Shown here piece after piece: positions 26,201-33,834 of a stretch of 64,000 nt of DNA (positions within the stretch are counted from its first letter, which is position 1; each line of letters opens with the position of its first letter). The notes under the pieces were generated by a model. It did not search any database. It was given only the letters and a program-made list of their open reading frames with translations, and was not told where the DNA came from. Both the position numbers and the translations under genes were made by a program. The stretch is taken from the NCBI GenBank assembly GCA_052169395.1, contig JBQNCN010000002.1, positions 281,490 through 345,489 on the forward strand. The letters are read 5' to 3'. This DNA is from Fimenecus sp052169395. Its GTDB lineage: Bacteria > Bacillota > Clostridia > Oscillospirales > Acutalibacteraceae.

Positions 26201-27181
26201 TTTAGCGATTGCGGTTGCCCTGTTGGTAAAATCTTTGCTTCCGTTTATAATGTCGGAATATTTTCCGTTGTATTTTATGGTGTATGTTTCATTTTCGTAA
26301 AGTTTTGAAGGCAGCGTAAGTGAAAAATTCTCATCTCCGGGAACGGCATTTATAACGCAATTTTTTGTGATATCTGTTCCGCTGCTGTTTAAAACCTGAA
26401 GCCCGTCAAGATATTTTATACCGCCTGCCATATGATCAAGTATTTGGGGAGCGGTAGCGGTTCCGTTTTTACTCGTTACTGTTATGGTGAAAGAAACGGT
26501 TCCTTCGGCGGCATTTGTTATGCTATATGATTTTTTTATAGATAAGTCATCGTTTTCGGGAGAGCCTTCCGTTATACGTAAAACTATTGTGGATCCGCCT
26601 ATGTTAATAGGTTTACTTTGTTCGCCTTCCGTCTGAATATCTGAAACTTTTGTTTCAAATGATATAAATCCTAAAAGATCAACTCCCGATATATCTTGTC
26701 CATTTAAATCCTTATGATTTTTGTTATTAAGTGCATATTCATCTAAAAAAGTGATGCTTATAAGTCCGGTTTCACTTATTGTATAGTTTCCGCAGTAATT
26801 TCCGGTTTTGTCAATAACTCTTCCGCTGTCGGCTTTGGCTGTTTTTATAACGTCGGGAAGTTTATAGGTTATTGTGTTTGTGGAATCAAGTGAATTTGGC
26901 GGAATTGTGTATTCAATTCTGAAACGCAGAGAATCATTTTTATTTACAACGGCATTGTTTAAATCTATATCAATATAATCATTACTTCCTGAGGTTGCAC
27001 GTTGAACGCTTGTTGAGGTTATCCATTGTGAAAAGTCTTTTCCGCCGTTTGTATGCCCCGTAAGTTTTAGATACCAAAAAACCGTTGTAATAATTGATAC
27101 TATAAATAATACAATTATTACATTTAAAGTTGTTATCAACTTATAATTTTCTCTTAATTTTTTTGGATTACCAATTTGCAA
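23255..27181 (-). CDS. Large LPKTG-anchored ancillary pilin/tip adhesin
   Basis: 1308 residues. An N-terminal hydrophobic segment (about 17-39) serves as signal or anchor. Several repeated immunoglobulin-like isopeptide domains (DUF11/fimbrial type) fill the middle. A Cna-B domain lies near 925-1010 (GLAGAEFDLF, then MLIEKNAPENY), and the sorting signal LPKTG is at 1271-1275, followed by a membrane helix and a basic tail. The size and position, ahead of the backbone pilin, fit a tip or shaft adhesin. It abuts the signal peptidase gene by three bases. Confidence 0.88.
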   Translation of the reverse strand: MQIGNPKKLRENYKLITTLNVIIVLFIVSIITTVFWYLKLTGHTNGGKDFSQWITSTSVQRATSGSNDYIDIDLNNAVVNKNDSLRFRIEYTIPPNSLDSTNTITYKLPDVIKTAKADSGRVIDKTGNYCGNYTISETGLISITFLDEYALNNKNHKDLNGQDISGVDLLGFISFETKVSDIQTEGEQSKPINIGGSTIVLRITEGSPENDDLSIKKSYSITNAAEGTVSFTITVTSKNGTATAPQILDHMAGGIKYLDGLQVLNSSGTDITKNCVINAVPGDENFSLTLPSKLYENETYTIKYNGKYSDIINGSKDFTNRATAIAKNKQDKSITEYSQIKFTITNNLLQKSGKLSSDGTSILWSILINEAKANISEWVLNDIYKDGALPNETQITLSDSKGNSKNITLPYTFPQGSTDVYTLTYSTPFSQDIGTNGVKNTAVLTPNNPHTNNKISSEATVGNGDYLPLTKTADNISVNEKTATITWTVKINADKAEIPAGWIYTDELQNGQSMSETQKNTLKNNIDAAFKAAGIKGYKLEINNHGFVISKTDAIPKNKTIQFTYQSTGTIDDINLVKQFKNKGIIKCGEHKVQTEPKIEYKPVLHKLDAKSPVDEIETKHEYHEINGQIEWFIEFTPTTTTGKTVIYENLPDGLIFKSLTMQIANKSTEESLFKWNENNGTCDINKQIINSIKDNNKIEITLTSENLTYINKNKCLLRLTADIDMNKWPKELTQKNFHNKVLMKHNEELIGKSEQTQQITYNKYENALSKSGSFDKDGQSACYQITINPEGHDLIPNNDRLILEDTLSYYNHASSLATITLNNNSVHLYERNPDGSKGKEIPKEEYSFVYKTERHGNTTICKITADIPDGKPLIFEYRYFTFANNNKIVTVDNKAVLKGISETTPTTTKSITADITYSAAGISANSVILYKVDSSNYGVGLAGAEFDLFKYNSETSKYEKIKTFTTETGGKYTISNIVYNTAYMLIEKNAPENYIIDPTPYYFYLPNSMSSVSSMPSNFNGDALLPGSTLYRPNKSSLISLKVKKNWIDSDGNTINKIGNVEFELYQRAKSAESSTNINFTADIKEKRYGNDFWKKEYQYPLKTTLTFTVMQTNVYRDSKPNLFLNGAPLLPSSEKQIGGTWNNGTWEYTYTIILNENIELSGYIAPQGTEGEVSMKELVFTPPSVNPTGNENDIIYGTYTISSSNNWEKIINKLPSSAKDSQGNEILYEYYIKEKNLPKDCSVTYENNDGIRSGIITMTNTLPKNTQILPKTGGISSYFYKTIGLFLVTTTSFILLKRKYDLTSSH

Positions 27182-27184
27182 ATA

Positions 27185-27790
27185 TTATTCTCCTATGTAG
27201 AATCGTTTTATATTTTTTATTGGAAAAATACGATAAATGATTTTTCCCTCTATTGTATCCTTTGAAATAAATCCGATATCACTGTTTCTACTGTCAATTG
27301 ATGTGCAAATGTTGTCACCGAGTACAAAATATTTGTTTTCGGGGACGGTTATAGGGAATTTGAGGTGAGTAAGTTTTGATTTTTCGATTTTTTCATAGGA
27401 ATTTTTTAATACCGTTCCATTTATTGTTAAAGATCCGTCTTCGGTAATGTCAATAACATCTTCACCTATAGCAACCACTCTTTTTATTAAAATTTTATTT
27501 TGATAGTGAAAAGCACATAAATCACCGCGTTTAAATTTTGTACATTTTCTTAAAACGCATATATTGCCTTGTGTAAGTGTAGGTTCCATGCTTATGCCGG
27601 TAATTTGAACGACAGAAAAGAAATACGATGAGATAAGTACCGCAATTGCTGCTGCAATTATGATATAGCTTAAATTTGTAAATATTTGTTTTTTGAATAA
27701 ATTCTTGTTTTCAATTCTTTCGAGTTCGGCTTTTATTTCATTGGAACTCGGAATATTATTTTTTTTAGGATTGGATTTAAATGTTCTCAT
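27185..27790 (-). CDS. Signal peptidase I of the pilus cluster
   Basis: 201 residues with one membrane helix (about 40-58). The Ser-Lys dyad is visible: Ser67 in GISMEPT and Lys103 in ILIKRVVAIGED. The VLGDN and SIDSRNSDIGFI boxes are intact. Signal peptidase homologues in Gram-positive pilus loci are needed for pilus assembly; some, like SipA of streptococci, lack the catalytic residues, but this one keeps them. It is likely dedicated to the two secreted pilins downstream. No symbol is given because a housekeeping lepB may exist elsewhere. Confidence 0.92.
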   Translation of the reverse strand: MRTFKSNPKKNNIPSSNEIKAELERIENKNLFKKQIFTNLSYIIIAAAIAVLISSYFFSVVQITGISMEPTLTQGNICVLRKCTKFKRGDLCAFHYQNKILIKRVVAIGEDVIDITEDGSLTINGTVLKNSYEKIEKSKLTHLKFPITVPENKYFVLGDNICTSIDSRNSDIGFISKDTIEGKIIYRIFPIKNIKRFYIGE

Positions 27791-27830
27791 GCTTATTTTT
27801 TATAATAAAAACATTAAAATAAAATATATT

Positions 27831-28082
27831 TTAAATTTGTTTTGCAGTAGCTTTTATACTTTTAATATATATGTCTGCAGTTTTCTGTGCGGCATTTAGC
27901 AAACTTGAAACCTGTGCGGCAGCATCGGCAAGTGAACCCGCTTTTGAAAATATAAGTTTTGTGTCGGATAATTTTTCCTCAAGTCTTTTATTTTCTTTTT
28001 TTAGCTTTTGATTCTCTTCGGAAGCTTCAAGCAAAAGTTGAAGAAGTTCTCTACGATTTAACTTCTTTAAATTATTTTTCAT
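27831..28082 (-). CDS. Small coiled-coil protein at the head of the pilus operon
   Basis: 83 residues. Residues about 8-45 form a charged coiled coil (RRELLQLLLEASEENQKLKK), followed by an Ala-rich helix (SLADAAAQVSSLLNAAQKT). No signal peptide or membrane segment is present. ATG at 28082 follows AAAGGTGAT. It lies 40 nt upstream of the signal peptidase gene in the same direction and seems part of the operon. I know no experimentally defined function; a scaffolding or membrane-associated role is a guess. Confidence 0.75.
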   Translation of the reverse strand: MKNNLKKLNRRELLQLLLEASEENQKLKKENKRLEEKLSDTKLIFSKAGSLADAAAQVSSLLNAAQKTADIYIKSIKATAKQI

Positions 28083-28390
28083 TTTATCACCTTTGAATAG
28101 AAATAAAATTTAGAGTATTGTATAGCCAACAATAAAAAACACAAGAGATGGTTTGTTTTTAAGTGATTGTTTTGAAATAAGTGTAATGATATTATATATA
28201 TATATATATATATATCAATATATATTGAACAACATTTGTATATTTCTATATTTTAATCAAACAACATAATAATTTTACATTTTATTGTTGTAAATATACA
28301 ATTGAAATGCTAAATAAATAACAAAACATATAGTTTTAATATGAAATAAGGTGGAATACGGCTTGCTGAAAATATATTAAATTTTAAGTC
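28083..28390. other. AT-rich region upstream of the pilus operon
   Basis: About 308 nt without a gene. On the minus strand TTGTGT (28139-28144) and TACAAT (28117-28122), 16 bp apart, form a plausible pilus operon promoter. A (TA)n tract lies upstream, next to the palindrome TCAATATATATTGA, and TTGTA-AATA-TACAA lies further upstream. Confidence 0.5.
28193..28215. repeat. (TA)n dinucleotide tract upstream of the pilus operon
   Basis: About 11 consecutive TA units, some 50-75 bp upstream of the candidate pilus -35 element. Such tracts can change length by slippage; here it sits upstream of, not between, the candidate promoter elements. Confidence 0.8.
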
Positions 28391-28424
28391 TAAAAAACTC
28401 TCTTGACAATTTGTCAAGAGAGTT
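28391..28424 (-). terminator. Terminator of gpmA
   Basis: A perfect 13-bp stem AACTCTCTTGACA (28396-28408) with TGTCAAGAGAGTT (28412-28424) and a 3-base loop. In minus orientation it is followed by a run of T. It begins 12 nt after the gpmA stop. Confidence 0.9.
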
Positions 28425-28436
28425 GGAACTTTTAGA

Positions 28437-29180
28437 TTATTTTGCTTTACCCTGATTTGCAACCTTATTCATTTTTGCCGCGATCGCATCGGGATCACCG
28501 AGGAATTTTTTTGAAACCATTTCAAGATTTTCATCAAGCTCATAAACAAGCGGAATACCTGTTGGAAGATTTACCTTTTTAATTTCTTCGGGAGTAAGCT
28601 TTTCAAAGTACATTACAAGAGCTCTAAGGGAATTTCCGTGAGCGGCGATAAGTACTCTTTTGCCTTCTCTAATTTTAGGTGCTATTTCTTTTTCATAGAA
28701 AGGAACCGTTCTTGCAATGGTGTCCTTAAGGCTTTCTGTAAGCGGAAGGTCCTTCGGGTCAACTGTTCTGAACATTGCCTGCTTTGCGGGGTTTCTGTCG
28801 TCGTTCTCTTCAAGTACGGGCGGTGCAATGTCATATGAGCGACGCCATGTAAGCACCTGATCCTCTCCGAATTTCTCTGCAGTTTCACTTTTGTTAAGCC
28901 CCTGAAGCGCACCGTAGTGGCGCTCATTAAGCTCCCACGCTTTATTAACCGGCAGCCATTCACGATCCATTGATAAAAGAGCGTTGTTAAGTGTGTGAAT
29001 TGCCCTCTTTAAATATGAGGTATAGCAAAGGTCAAAGTCAAGTCCCTCTTCTTTCATAAGTCTGCCTGCTTCAAGAGCTTCTTTTTTGCCGGTTTCAGAA
29101 AGCTCAACATCGGTCCAGCCCGTAAATCTGTTTGCTAAATTCCATTCGCTTTCGCCGTGGCGAACAAGTACAAGTTTCAT
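28437..29180 (-). CDS. gpmA: 2,3-bisphosphoglycerate-dependent phosphoglycerate mutase
   Basis: 247 residues, standard for the dPGM family. It interconverts 3- and 2-phosphoglycerate in glycolysis. The N-terminal LVRHGESEWN holds the phospho-acceptor His8, and the FTGWTDVELSETG and AAHGNSLRALVMYFE boxes (second histidine) are intact. ATG at 29180 follows GAGGAG. A consensus-like promoter lies upstream and a strong terminator downstream, so it is monocistronic. Confidence 0.98.
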   Translation of the reverse strand: MKLVLVRHGESEWNLANRFTGWTDVELSETGKKEALEAGRLMKEEGLDFDLCYTSYLKRAIHTLNNALLSMDREWLPVNKAWELNERHYGALQGLNKSETAEKFGEDQVLTWRRSYDIAPPVLEENDDRNPAKQAMFRTVDPKDLPLTESLKDTIARTVPFYEKEIAPKIREGKRVLIAAHGNSLRALVMYFEKLTPEEIKKVNLPTGIPLVYELDENLEMVSKKFLGDPDAIAAKMNKVANQGKAK

Positions 29181-29208
29181 AGTAACTCCTCTTTATTTTG
29201 ATGACTAA

Positions 29209-29237
29209 ATTATAGCTTTTATTGAGTTTTATTTCAA
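29209..29237 (-). promoter_or_regulatory. gpmA promoter
   Basis: On the minus strand TTGAAA (29232-29237) and TATAAT (29209-29214) with a 17-bp spacer, 28 nt before the gpmA start codon. Confidence 0.75.
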
Positions 29238-29395
29238 TATAAAGTATTTGAATTTTCAGTTCACCAAGGTTTTTTTGACAAACAACGGATTTTACGGTAT
29301 GTTTCAATAAACGGAAATGATTCCAATGTGCAATTTAAATTAGAATGTTTAATATAATTTTTATTATTTAATAGGGCGGCGTTTTCTCGATTTTA

Positions 29396-29424
29396 TTGAA
29401 AACAATATGTCTCTGTGTTAAAAT
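29396..29424 (+). promoter_or_regulatory. yebC promoter
   Basis: TTGAAA (29396-29401) and TAAAAT (29419-29424) with a 17-bp spacer, 32 nt before the yebC start. Confidence 0.7.
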
Positions 29425-29455
29425 AAAAAAGAATAAAAATTAAGGAAGGATAAAT

Positions 29456-30196
29456 ATGTCAGGGCATTCCAAGTGGAGTACAATTAAAAGAAAAAAAGAA
29501 AAGACGGATAATGCAAGAGCAAAGGTCTTTACTAAAATAGGCAGGGAGATTGCAGTTGCCGTTAAAGAGGGAGGAGCGGATCCCGCCGCAAATTCAAAGC
29601 TTAAGGATTGCATTGCCAAGGCAAAGTCGATGAATGTTCCGAACGACAACATCGAAAGAATTATAAAAAAGGCTGCCGGAGAAACGGATGCCACAAACTA
29701 TGAAAATGTACTTTATGAGGGCTATGGCCCGTCGGGAATTGCCGTTATGGTTGAGGCGCTTACCGATAACCGCAACCGCACGGCAGGCAATTTAAGGCAT
29801 TATTTTGATAAATTCGGCGGTAATTTAGGCACTAACGGCTGCGTTTCATTTATGTTCACGCACGAGGGCGTTATTTTAATTGAAAAGGAAAATGCCGATG
29901 AGGATAAGCTTATGGAGGACGCCATTGAGGCGGGGGCTTCCGACCTTTTAACTGATGGAGATGTTTTTGAAATAAGAACGGATGCTTCGGATTTGGGTGC
30001 GGTGCGTGATGCACTTGAGGAAAAAGGATATAAGTATATTTCTGCTGAGGTGGAGTATATTCCTAGTTCAACTGTTGACCTTTCAATCGCTGAGGATGCT
30101 GAAAAAATGATGAAAATGACTGATTTGTTTGATGATGATGATGATATTCAGAATTACTATCACAATTGGGGCAATGAAGAAAGTTTCGATATTTAA
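29456..30196 (+). CDS. yebC: YebC/PmpR family protein
   Basis: 246 residues, full length. The N-terminal MSGHSKWSTIKRKK and the GGNLGTNGCVSFMF central motif define the family. YebC-type proteins were first described as DNA-binding regulators and have more recently been linked to translation of difficult sequences such as proline stretches; which role applies here is not visible. ATG at 29456 follows AAGGAAGG. It is flanked by its own promoter and terminator. Confidence 0.96.
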   Translation: MSGHSKWSTIKRKKEKTDNARAKVFTKIGREIAVAVKEGGADPAANSKLKDCIAKAKSMNVPNDNIERIIKKAAGETDATNYENVLYEGYGPSGIAVMVEALTDNRNRTAGNLRHYFDKFGGNLGTNGCVSFMFTHEGVILIEKENADEDKLMEDAIEAGASDLLTDGDVFEIRTDASDLGAVRDALEEKGYKYISAEVEYIPSSTVDLSIAEDAEKMMKMTDLFDDDDDIQNYYHNWGNEESFDI

Positions 30197-30209
30197 ACAA
30201 TTAAAAAAT

Positions 30210-30236
30210 AAAAAAGGTGGTTTTGCCACCTTTTTT
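30210..30236 (+). terminator. Terminator of yebC
   Basis: AAAAAAGGTGG paired with CCACCTTTTTT around TTTTG, a perfect 11-bp stem ending in a T run. Confidence 0.88.
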
Positions 30237-30330
30237 ATCTATCTGGAGTATATCGGAAACGTTGTTTAGGGATGTGAAGAATTGTTTATAAGTTTTAGAT
30301 AAAGATGTTTGCTCTCTTTTGATATTTAAC

Positions 30331-30438
30331 TTATTTGCTTTTTCTGTTTTTACAATTAGGACAATTACTACAGCAACCAGAACAACTGTTATGATGGGTC
30401 ACAGAATTATCTTTTTTGTTTTTTTCATTTTTCCTCAT
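30331..30438 (-). CDS. 35-residue cysteine-rich microprotein
   Basis: A small frame of 35 codons plus stop, with ATG at 30438 preceded by AAAGGAAG. The N-terminal half is basic and polar. The C-terminal half holds HH followed by CSGCCSNCPNC, giving five cysteines in eleven residues, and a basic tail. A consensus promoter with operator-like repeats lies upstream in the right orientation, which argues strongly that it is expressed. The cysteine pattern suggests metal binding (zinc, iron or copper) or a small metallochaperone. It resembles FeoB-associated Cys-rich peptides only loosely and does not match the SCIFF peptide layout. Function unknown. Confidence 0.65.
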   Translation of the reverse strand: MRKNEKNKKDNSVTHHNSCSGCCSNCPNCKNRKSK

Positions 30439-30485
30439 TGCTTCCTTTTAAAACTTAATCGATAAAGTGTGTATTAGATATAGTT

Positions 30486-30524
30486 TATACTAATAAGTAT
30501 ATACTAACTAAATTAGCGTGTCAA
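30486..30524 (-). promoter_or_regulatory. Promoter and operator-like repeats of the Cys-rich microprotein
   Basis: On the minus strand TTGACA (30519-30524) and TATACT (30496-30501) with a 17-bp spacer. The -10 is part of the inverted repeat TATACT-N4-AGTATA (30486-30501), and TATACTAA occurs twice as a direct repeat (30486-30493 and 30500-30507). This is a likely repressor site. Confidence 0.7.
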
Positions 30525-30566
30525 CAGAAACTTTATAAATAAAAGTATTTGTTTATGCAATAGATA

Positions 30567-30579
30567 TGAATATTATTCA
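30567..30579 (+). promoter_or_regulatory. ArgR-box-like palindrome upstream of argG
   Basis: TGAAT-ATT-ATTCA, a perfect palindrome 30 bp before the argG -35. The classical ARG box has a four-base centre (TGAAT-N4-ATTCA), so this is one base shorter; assignment to ArgR is tentative. Confidence 0.45.
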
Positions 30580-30608
30580 TAAAAACATTAAAAAAATGAA
30601 ATAATATC

Positions 30609-30637
30609 TTGATTTTTGCATAAAACCATTCTATAAT
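30609..30637 (+). promoter_or_regulatory. argGH promoter
   Basis: TTGATT (30609-30614) and TATAAT (30632-30637) with a 17-bp spacer, 31 nt before the argG start. Confidence 0.75.
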
Positions 30638-30668
30638 TTAAAAATCAAATTTGTATTGGAGAGAAAAA

Positions 30669-31904
30669 ATGGATAAGAAAAATATTAAAAAAGTAGTGCT
30701 TGCTTATTCAGGTGGGCTTGATACCTCAATAATTATTCATTGGCTTAAAGAAAATTATAACGATTGTGAGGTTATAGCTGCTTCTGCAGATGTCGGTCAG
30801 GGAACGGAACTTGACGGTCTTAAAGAAAAAGCGCTTGCAACGGGAGCTTCAAAGCTTTATGTTCTGGATTTGAAAAAGGAATTTATTGAAAATTATGTTT
30901 TTCCGTCTGTTAAGGCGGGTGCAAAATATGAAAACGACTATCTTTTGGGAACCTCTTTTGCAAGACCGCTTATTGCAAAAAAGCTTGCAGAACTTGCAGT
31001 AAAGGAAGGTGCGGATGCAATCTGTCATGGTTGTACAGGAAAGGGAAATGATCAGGTTCGTTTTGAACTTGGTATAATGGCTTATGCTCCTGATATGCCT
31101 ATAATAGCTCCTTGGCGTGAATGGGATATAAAGTCTCGTGAGGAAGAAATTTCCTATGCGGAGGCGCATAATATACCTCTTAAAATAAATAGAGAAACAA
31201 ATTATTCCAAAGATAAAAATCTTTGGCATTTGTCTCACGAGGGGCTTGACCTTGAAAAGACCGAGAATGAACCGCTTTATGATAAAAACGGTTTTCTTGA
31301 GATGGGAGTTTCTCCCGAGATGGCTCCCGACAGACCTGAATATGTTGAACTTCATTTTGAAAAAGGTATATGCACAAGGCTTAACGGTATTGAAATGAGC
31401 GGTGTTGAACTTATTGAAAATCTTAATGAAATTGGCGGCAGAAACGGAATAGGTATTGCAGACCTTGTTGAAAATCGTCTTGTAGGAATGAAATCAAGAG
31501 GTGTATACGAAACTCCGGGAGGAAGTATTCTTTACAGAGCACATGAAGTGCTTGAAACAATTACGCTTGATAAGGATACTCAGCATTATAAATATCTTGT
31601 GGCACAGAAATTTTCAGAGCTTGTTTATGACGGACTTTGGTTTACGCCTCTCCGCAAAGCCCTTACCGCTTTTGTTGACAGTACACAGGAAAATGTTTCT
31701 GGTGATGTAAGGCTGAAACTTTATAAGGGGAATATTATAAATTCAAGCGTAAAATCTCCGTTTTCACTTTATAGTGAAGACCTTGCAACCTTCTCCGAGG
31801 ATGAATGCTATGATCAGACGGATTCTGCAGGATTTATTCATCTTTTTGGACTTCCTACAAAGGTTAATGCAAAACTTAATAAAAATTTAAAGGAAGAAAA
31901 TTAA
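30669..31904 (+). CDS. argG: Argininosuccinate synthase
   Basis: 411 residues, standard length. It joins citrulline and aspartate with ATP to form argininosuccinate. The N-type P-loop AYSGGLDTS is near residues 13-21; the GCTGKGNDQVRFE and SARPLIAK-like (SFARPLIAKKL) boxes are intact. ATG at 30669 follows GGAGAG; an in-frame TTG at 30651 precedes the ribosome site and is rejected. It is first of a two-gene operon; its stop overlaps the argH start (TAATG). A palindrome like a short ARG box suggests control by arginine. Confidence 0.98.
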   Translation: MDKKNIKKVVLAYSGGLDTSIIIHWLKENYNDCEVIAASADVGQGTELDGLKEKALATGASKLYVLDLKKEFIENYVFPSVKAGAKYENDYLLGTSFARPLIAKKLAELAVKEGADAICHGCTGKGNDQVRFELGIMAYAPDMPIIAPWREWDIKSREEEISYAEAHNIPLKINRETNYSKDKNLWHLSHEGLDLEKTENEPLYDKNGFLEMGVSPEMAPDRPEYVELHFEKGICTRLNGIEMSGVELIENLNEIGGRNGIGIADLVENRLVGMKSRGVYETPGGSILYRAHEVLETITLDKDTQHYKYLVAQKFSELVYDGLWFTPLRKALTAFVDSTQENVSGDVRLKLYKGNIINSSVKSPFSLYSEDLATFSEDECYDQTDSAGFIHLFGLPTKVNAKLNKNLKEEN

Positions 31905-33280
31905 TGCAACTTTGGACAGGGCGTTTTTCAAAAGCACTTGATAAGAGAACAAATGATTTCAATTCATCAATAAGCTTTGACAGTCGAATGTTTTGTGAGG
32001 ATATTGACGGTTCGGTAGCGCATGCAAAAATGCTTATGAAACAGGGAATTATTTCCTTGAAAGACGGAAATAAGATTGTTTCGGAGCTTTTAAAAATAAA
32101 GGAAGAAATTAAAGAAGGTGAACTTTTTATAGATGAAACGGCTGAGGATATTCACACATTTATTGAAGGTGAACTTACAAAAAGAATAGGTGATGCGGGA
32201 AAAAGACTGCATACCGCAAGGTCAAGAAATGATCAGGTTGCAACAGATGTAAGATTGTATTTAAGAAATGAAGTTGAAGAAGTTTTAACGCTTTTGAGAG
32301 AATTTATTTCTGTACTTACAAAAAAAGCTGAGAAAACGGCAGACTTTGTAATGAGCGGATATACACATCTTCAAAGAGCACAACCTATAACATTCGGTCA
32401 TATAATATGTGCTTATGCCGAAATGTTTTTAAGAGATAAGTCGAGGCTTAAAGATGCGCTAAAAAGGCTTAATCAAAGCCCTTTAGGTGCATGTGCACTT
32501 GCGGGAACAACATATAATACCGATAGATTTTTTGAGGCAAAAGAACTTGATTTTGAAAATGTAATGAGGAATTCTATTGATGCCGTATCAGATAGAGATT
32601 TTTGCATGGAACTTGTAGGGGCACTTTCAATAATTTCAATTCATCTTTCACGATTTTGTGAGGAAATAATTTTGTGGTGTTCAAAAGAATTTTCTTATAT
32701 TACTCTTGATGATTCATTTTCAACCGGTAGTTCAATTATGCCCCAAAAGAAAAATCCGGATATTGCAGAGCTTATAAGGGGTAAGTGTGGCAGAGTTTTA
32801 GGAGATGAGATTTCTCTTAAAACAATGCTTAAGGGCTTACCGCTTGCGTACAATAAGGATATGCAGGAGGATAAGGAGGCACTTTTTGATGCTTTTGATA
32901 CAGTAAAAATCTGTATTGAAATATTTATTCCGATGTTTGAAACAATGAGTGTAAATAAAGAGCGCTTAAGAGAGGCGGCAAGCGAAGGGTTTATAAACGC
33001 CACGGATTGTGCGGATTATCTTGTTAAAAAGGGAATGCCGTTCAGAGATGCGTATAAGCTTACAGGTGAACTTGTTAAATACTGTGAGGAAAACAAAAAA
33101 ACGCTTGAGGAACTTTCTGTTTCGGAATATAAAAGTAAATCGGAAATTTTTGGTGATGATATTTATGCGGCTGTCGATCTTGACGAGTGTGTAAAAAGAC
33201 GCTCTTCATATGGCGGTCCCTCTCCGCAGAATGTTTTAAATGAAATATCGGAAATAAAAAAAGAAAATGAGATGTTATAA
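31904..33280 (+). CDS. argH: Argininosuccinate lyase
   Basis: 458 residues, normal length for the fumarase/aspartase superfamily enzyme that splits argininosuccinate into arginine and fumarate. The family signature SSIMPQKKNPD is intact, with the catalytic serine loop before it, and the HTARSRNDQV and SGYTHLQRAQP boxes are present. ATG at 31904 overlaps the argG stop by one base. A terminator follows directly. Confidence 0.98.
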   Translation: MQLWTGRFSKALDKRTNDFNSSISFDSRMFCEDIDGSVAHAKMLMKQGIISLKDGNKIVSELLKIKEEIKEGELFIDETAEDIHTFIEGELTKRIGDAGKRLHTARSRNDQVATDVRLYLRNEVEEVLTLLREFISVLTKKAEKTADFVMSGYTHLQRAQPITFGHIICAYAEMFLRDKSRLKDALKRLNQSPLGACALAGTTYNTDRFFEAKELDFENVMRNSIDAVSDRDFCMELVGALSIISIHLSRFCEEIILWCSKEFSYITLDDSFSTGSSIMPQKKNPDIAELIRGKCGRVLGDEISLKTMLKGLPLAYNKDMQEDKEALFDAFDTVKICIEIFIPMFETMSVNKERLREAASEGFINATDCADYLVKKGMPFRDAYKLTGELVKYCEENKKTLEELSVSEYKSKSEIFGDDIYAAVDLDECVKRRSSYGGPSPQNVLNEISEIKKENEML

Positions 33281-33309
33281 AATAAAGGCTTTAAAGCCTT
33301 TATTTTTTT
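33280..33309 (+). terminator. Terminator of argGH
   Basis: The self-complementary AAATAAAGGCTTTAAAGCCTTTATTT region, here described by its arms AATAAAGGC/GCCTTTATT, starts at the argH stop and ends in seven T residues. Confidence 0.85.
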
Positions 33310-33310
33310 G

Positions 33311-33353
33311 TTGACAAATCATTATAGCACGCTATAATATAGCATGTTATAAT
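33311..33353 (+). promoter_or_regulatory. Promoter and paired operators of the marR-ABC operon
   Basis: TTGACA (33311-33316) and TATAAT (33333-33338) are 16 bp apart. The perfect inverted repeat ATTATAGCACGCTATAAT (33321-33338) fills the spacer and covers the -10. A second related copy, AATATAGCATGTTATAAT (33336-33353), overlaps the end of the first and covers the start region. This is the layout of MarR autoregulation. Confidence 0.8.
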
Positions 33354-33369
33354 GATTTAGGAGAATACA

Positions 33370-33834
33370 ATGACTAAAAAGGATTTTGGACTTACTTTTA
33401 AAAAGATAAATATAGCCCTTGAAAGAAAATTTAATATATCGCTTAAAGAATATGATCTTACAGTTCCACAGGCACATATTTTAGGATACCTGTATTATCA
33501 CGGCGGAAAAGCAAAAATGAGTGAGATAGAAACACATTTGAATGTATCGCACCCAACTGTTACGGGACTTTTTAAACGTCTTGAACAAAAGGGATTTATA
33601 AAAACGGAACTTAATACAGTTGGCAGAATTTATAAGACTGCAAGTCTTACAAAGCTTGGAGAAACTATGGTTGACGGATTTAAAAACGGTCATATTGAGG
33701 CGGAGAGTGTAATTACAAATGGCTTTTCTAAAGAAGAAATAAAAAAGCTTGAATATTATCTTTGTCGTGTGCTTGATAATCTTTCTGAGTATCTTCCGAA
33801 TGATTTTGTGTGCAAGGTAAATAAAGATGCTTAA
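33370..33834 (+). CDS. MarR family regulator
   Basis: 154 residues with the MarR winged helix: a MSEIETHLNVSHPTVTGLFKRLEQKGFI segment (quoted in part) followed by a wing with RIYKTASLTKLG. ATG at 33370 follows TAGGAG. It probably represses itself and the two exporter genes behind it by binding the paired operators at 33321-33353, and is released by a ligand, perhaps an exported drug. It overlaps the first ABC gene by eight bases. Confidence 0.93.
   Translation: MTKKDFGLTFKKINIALERKFNISLKEYDLTVPQAHILGYLYYHGGKAKMSEIETHLNVSHPTVTGLFKRLEQKGFIKTELNTVGRIYKTASLTKLGETMVDGFKNGHIEAESVITNGFSKEEIKKLEYYLCRVLDNLSEYLPNDFVCKVNKDA

Noticed and set aside
28193..28227. CRISPR-like or invertible repeat near the pilus operon
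   Set aside because: Only a simple TA tract and one small palindrome; no spaced repeats, no invertase gene nearby.
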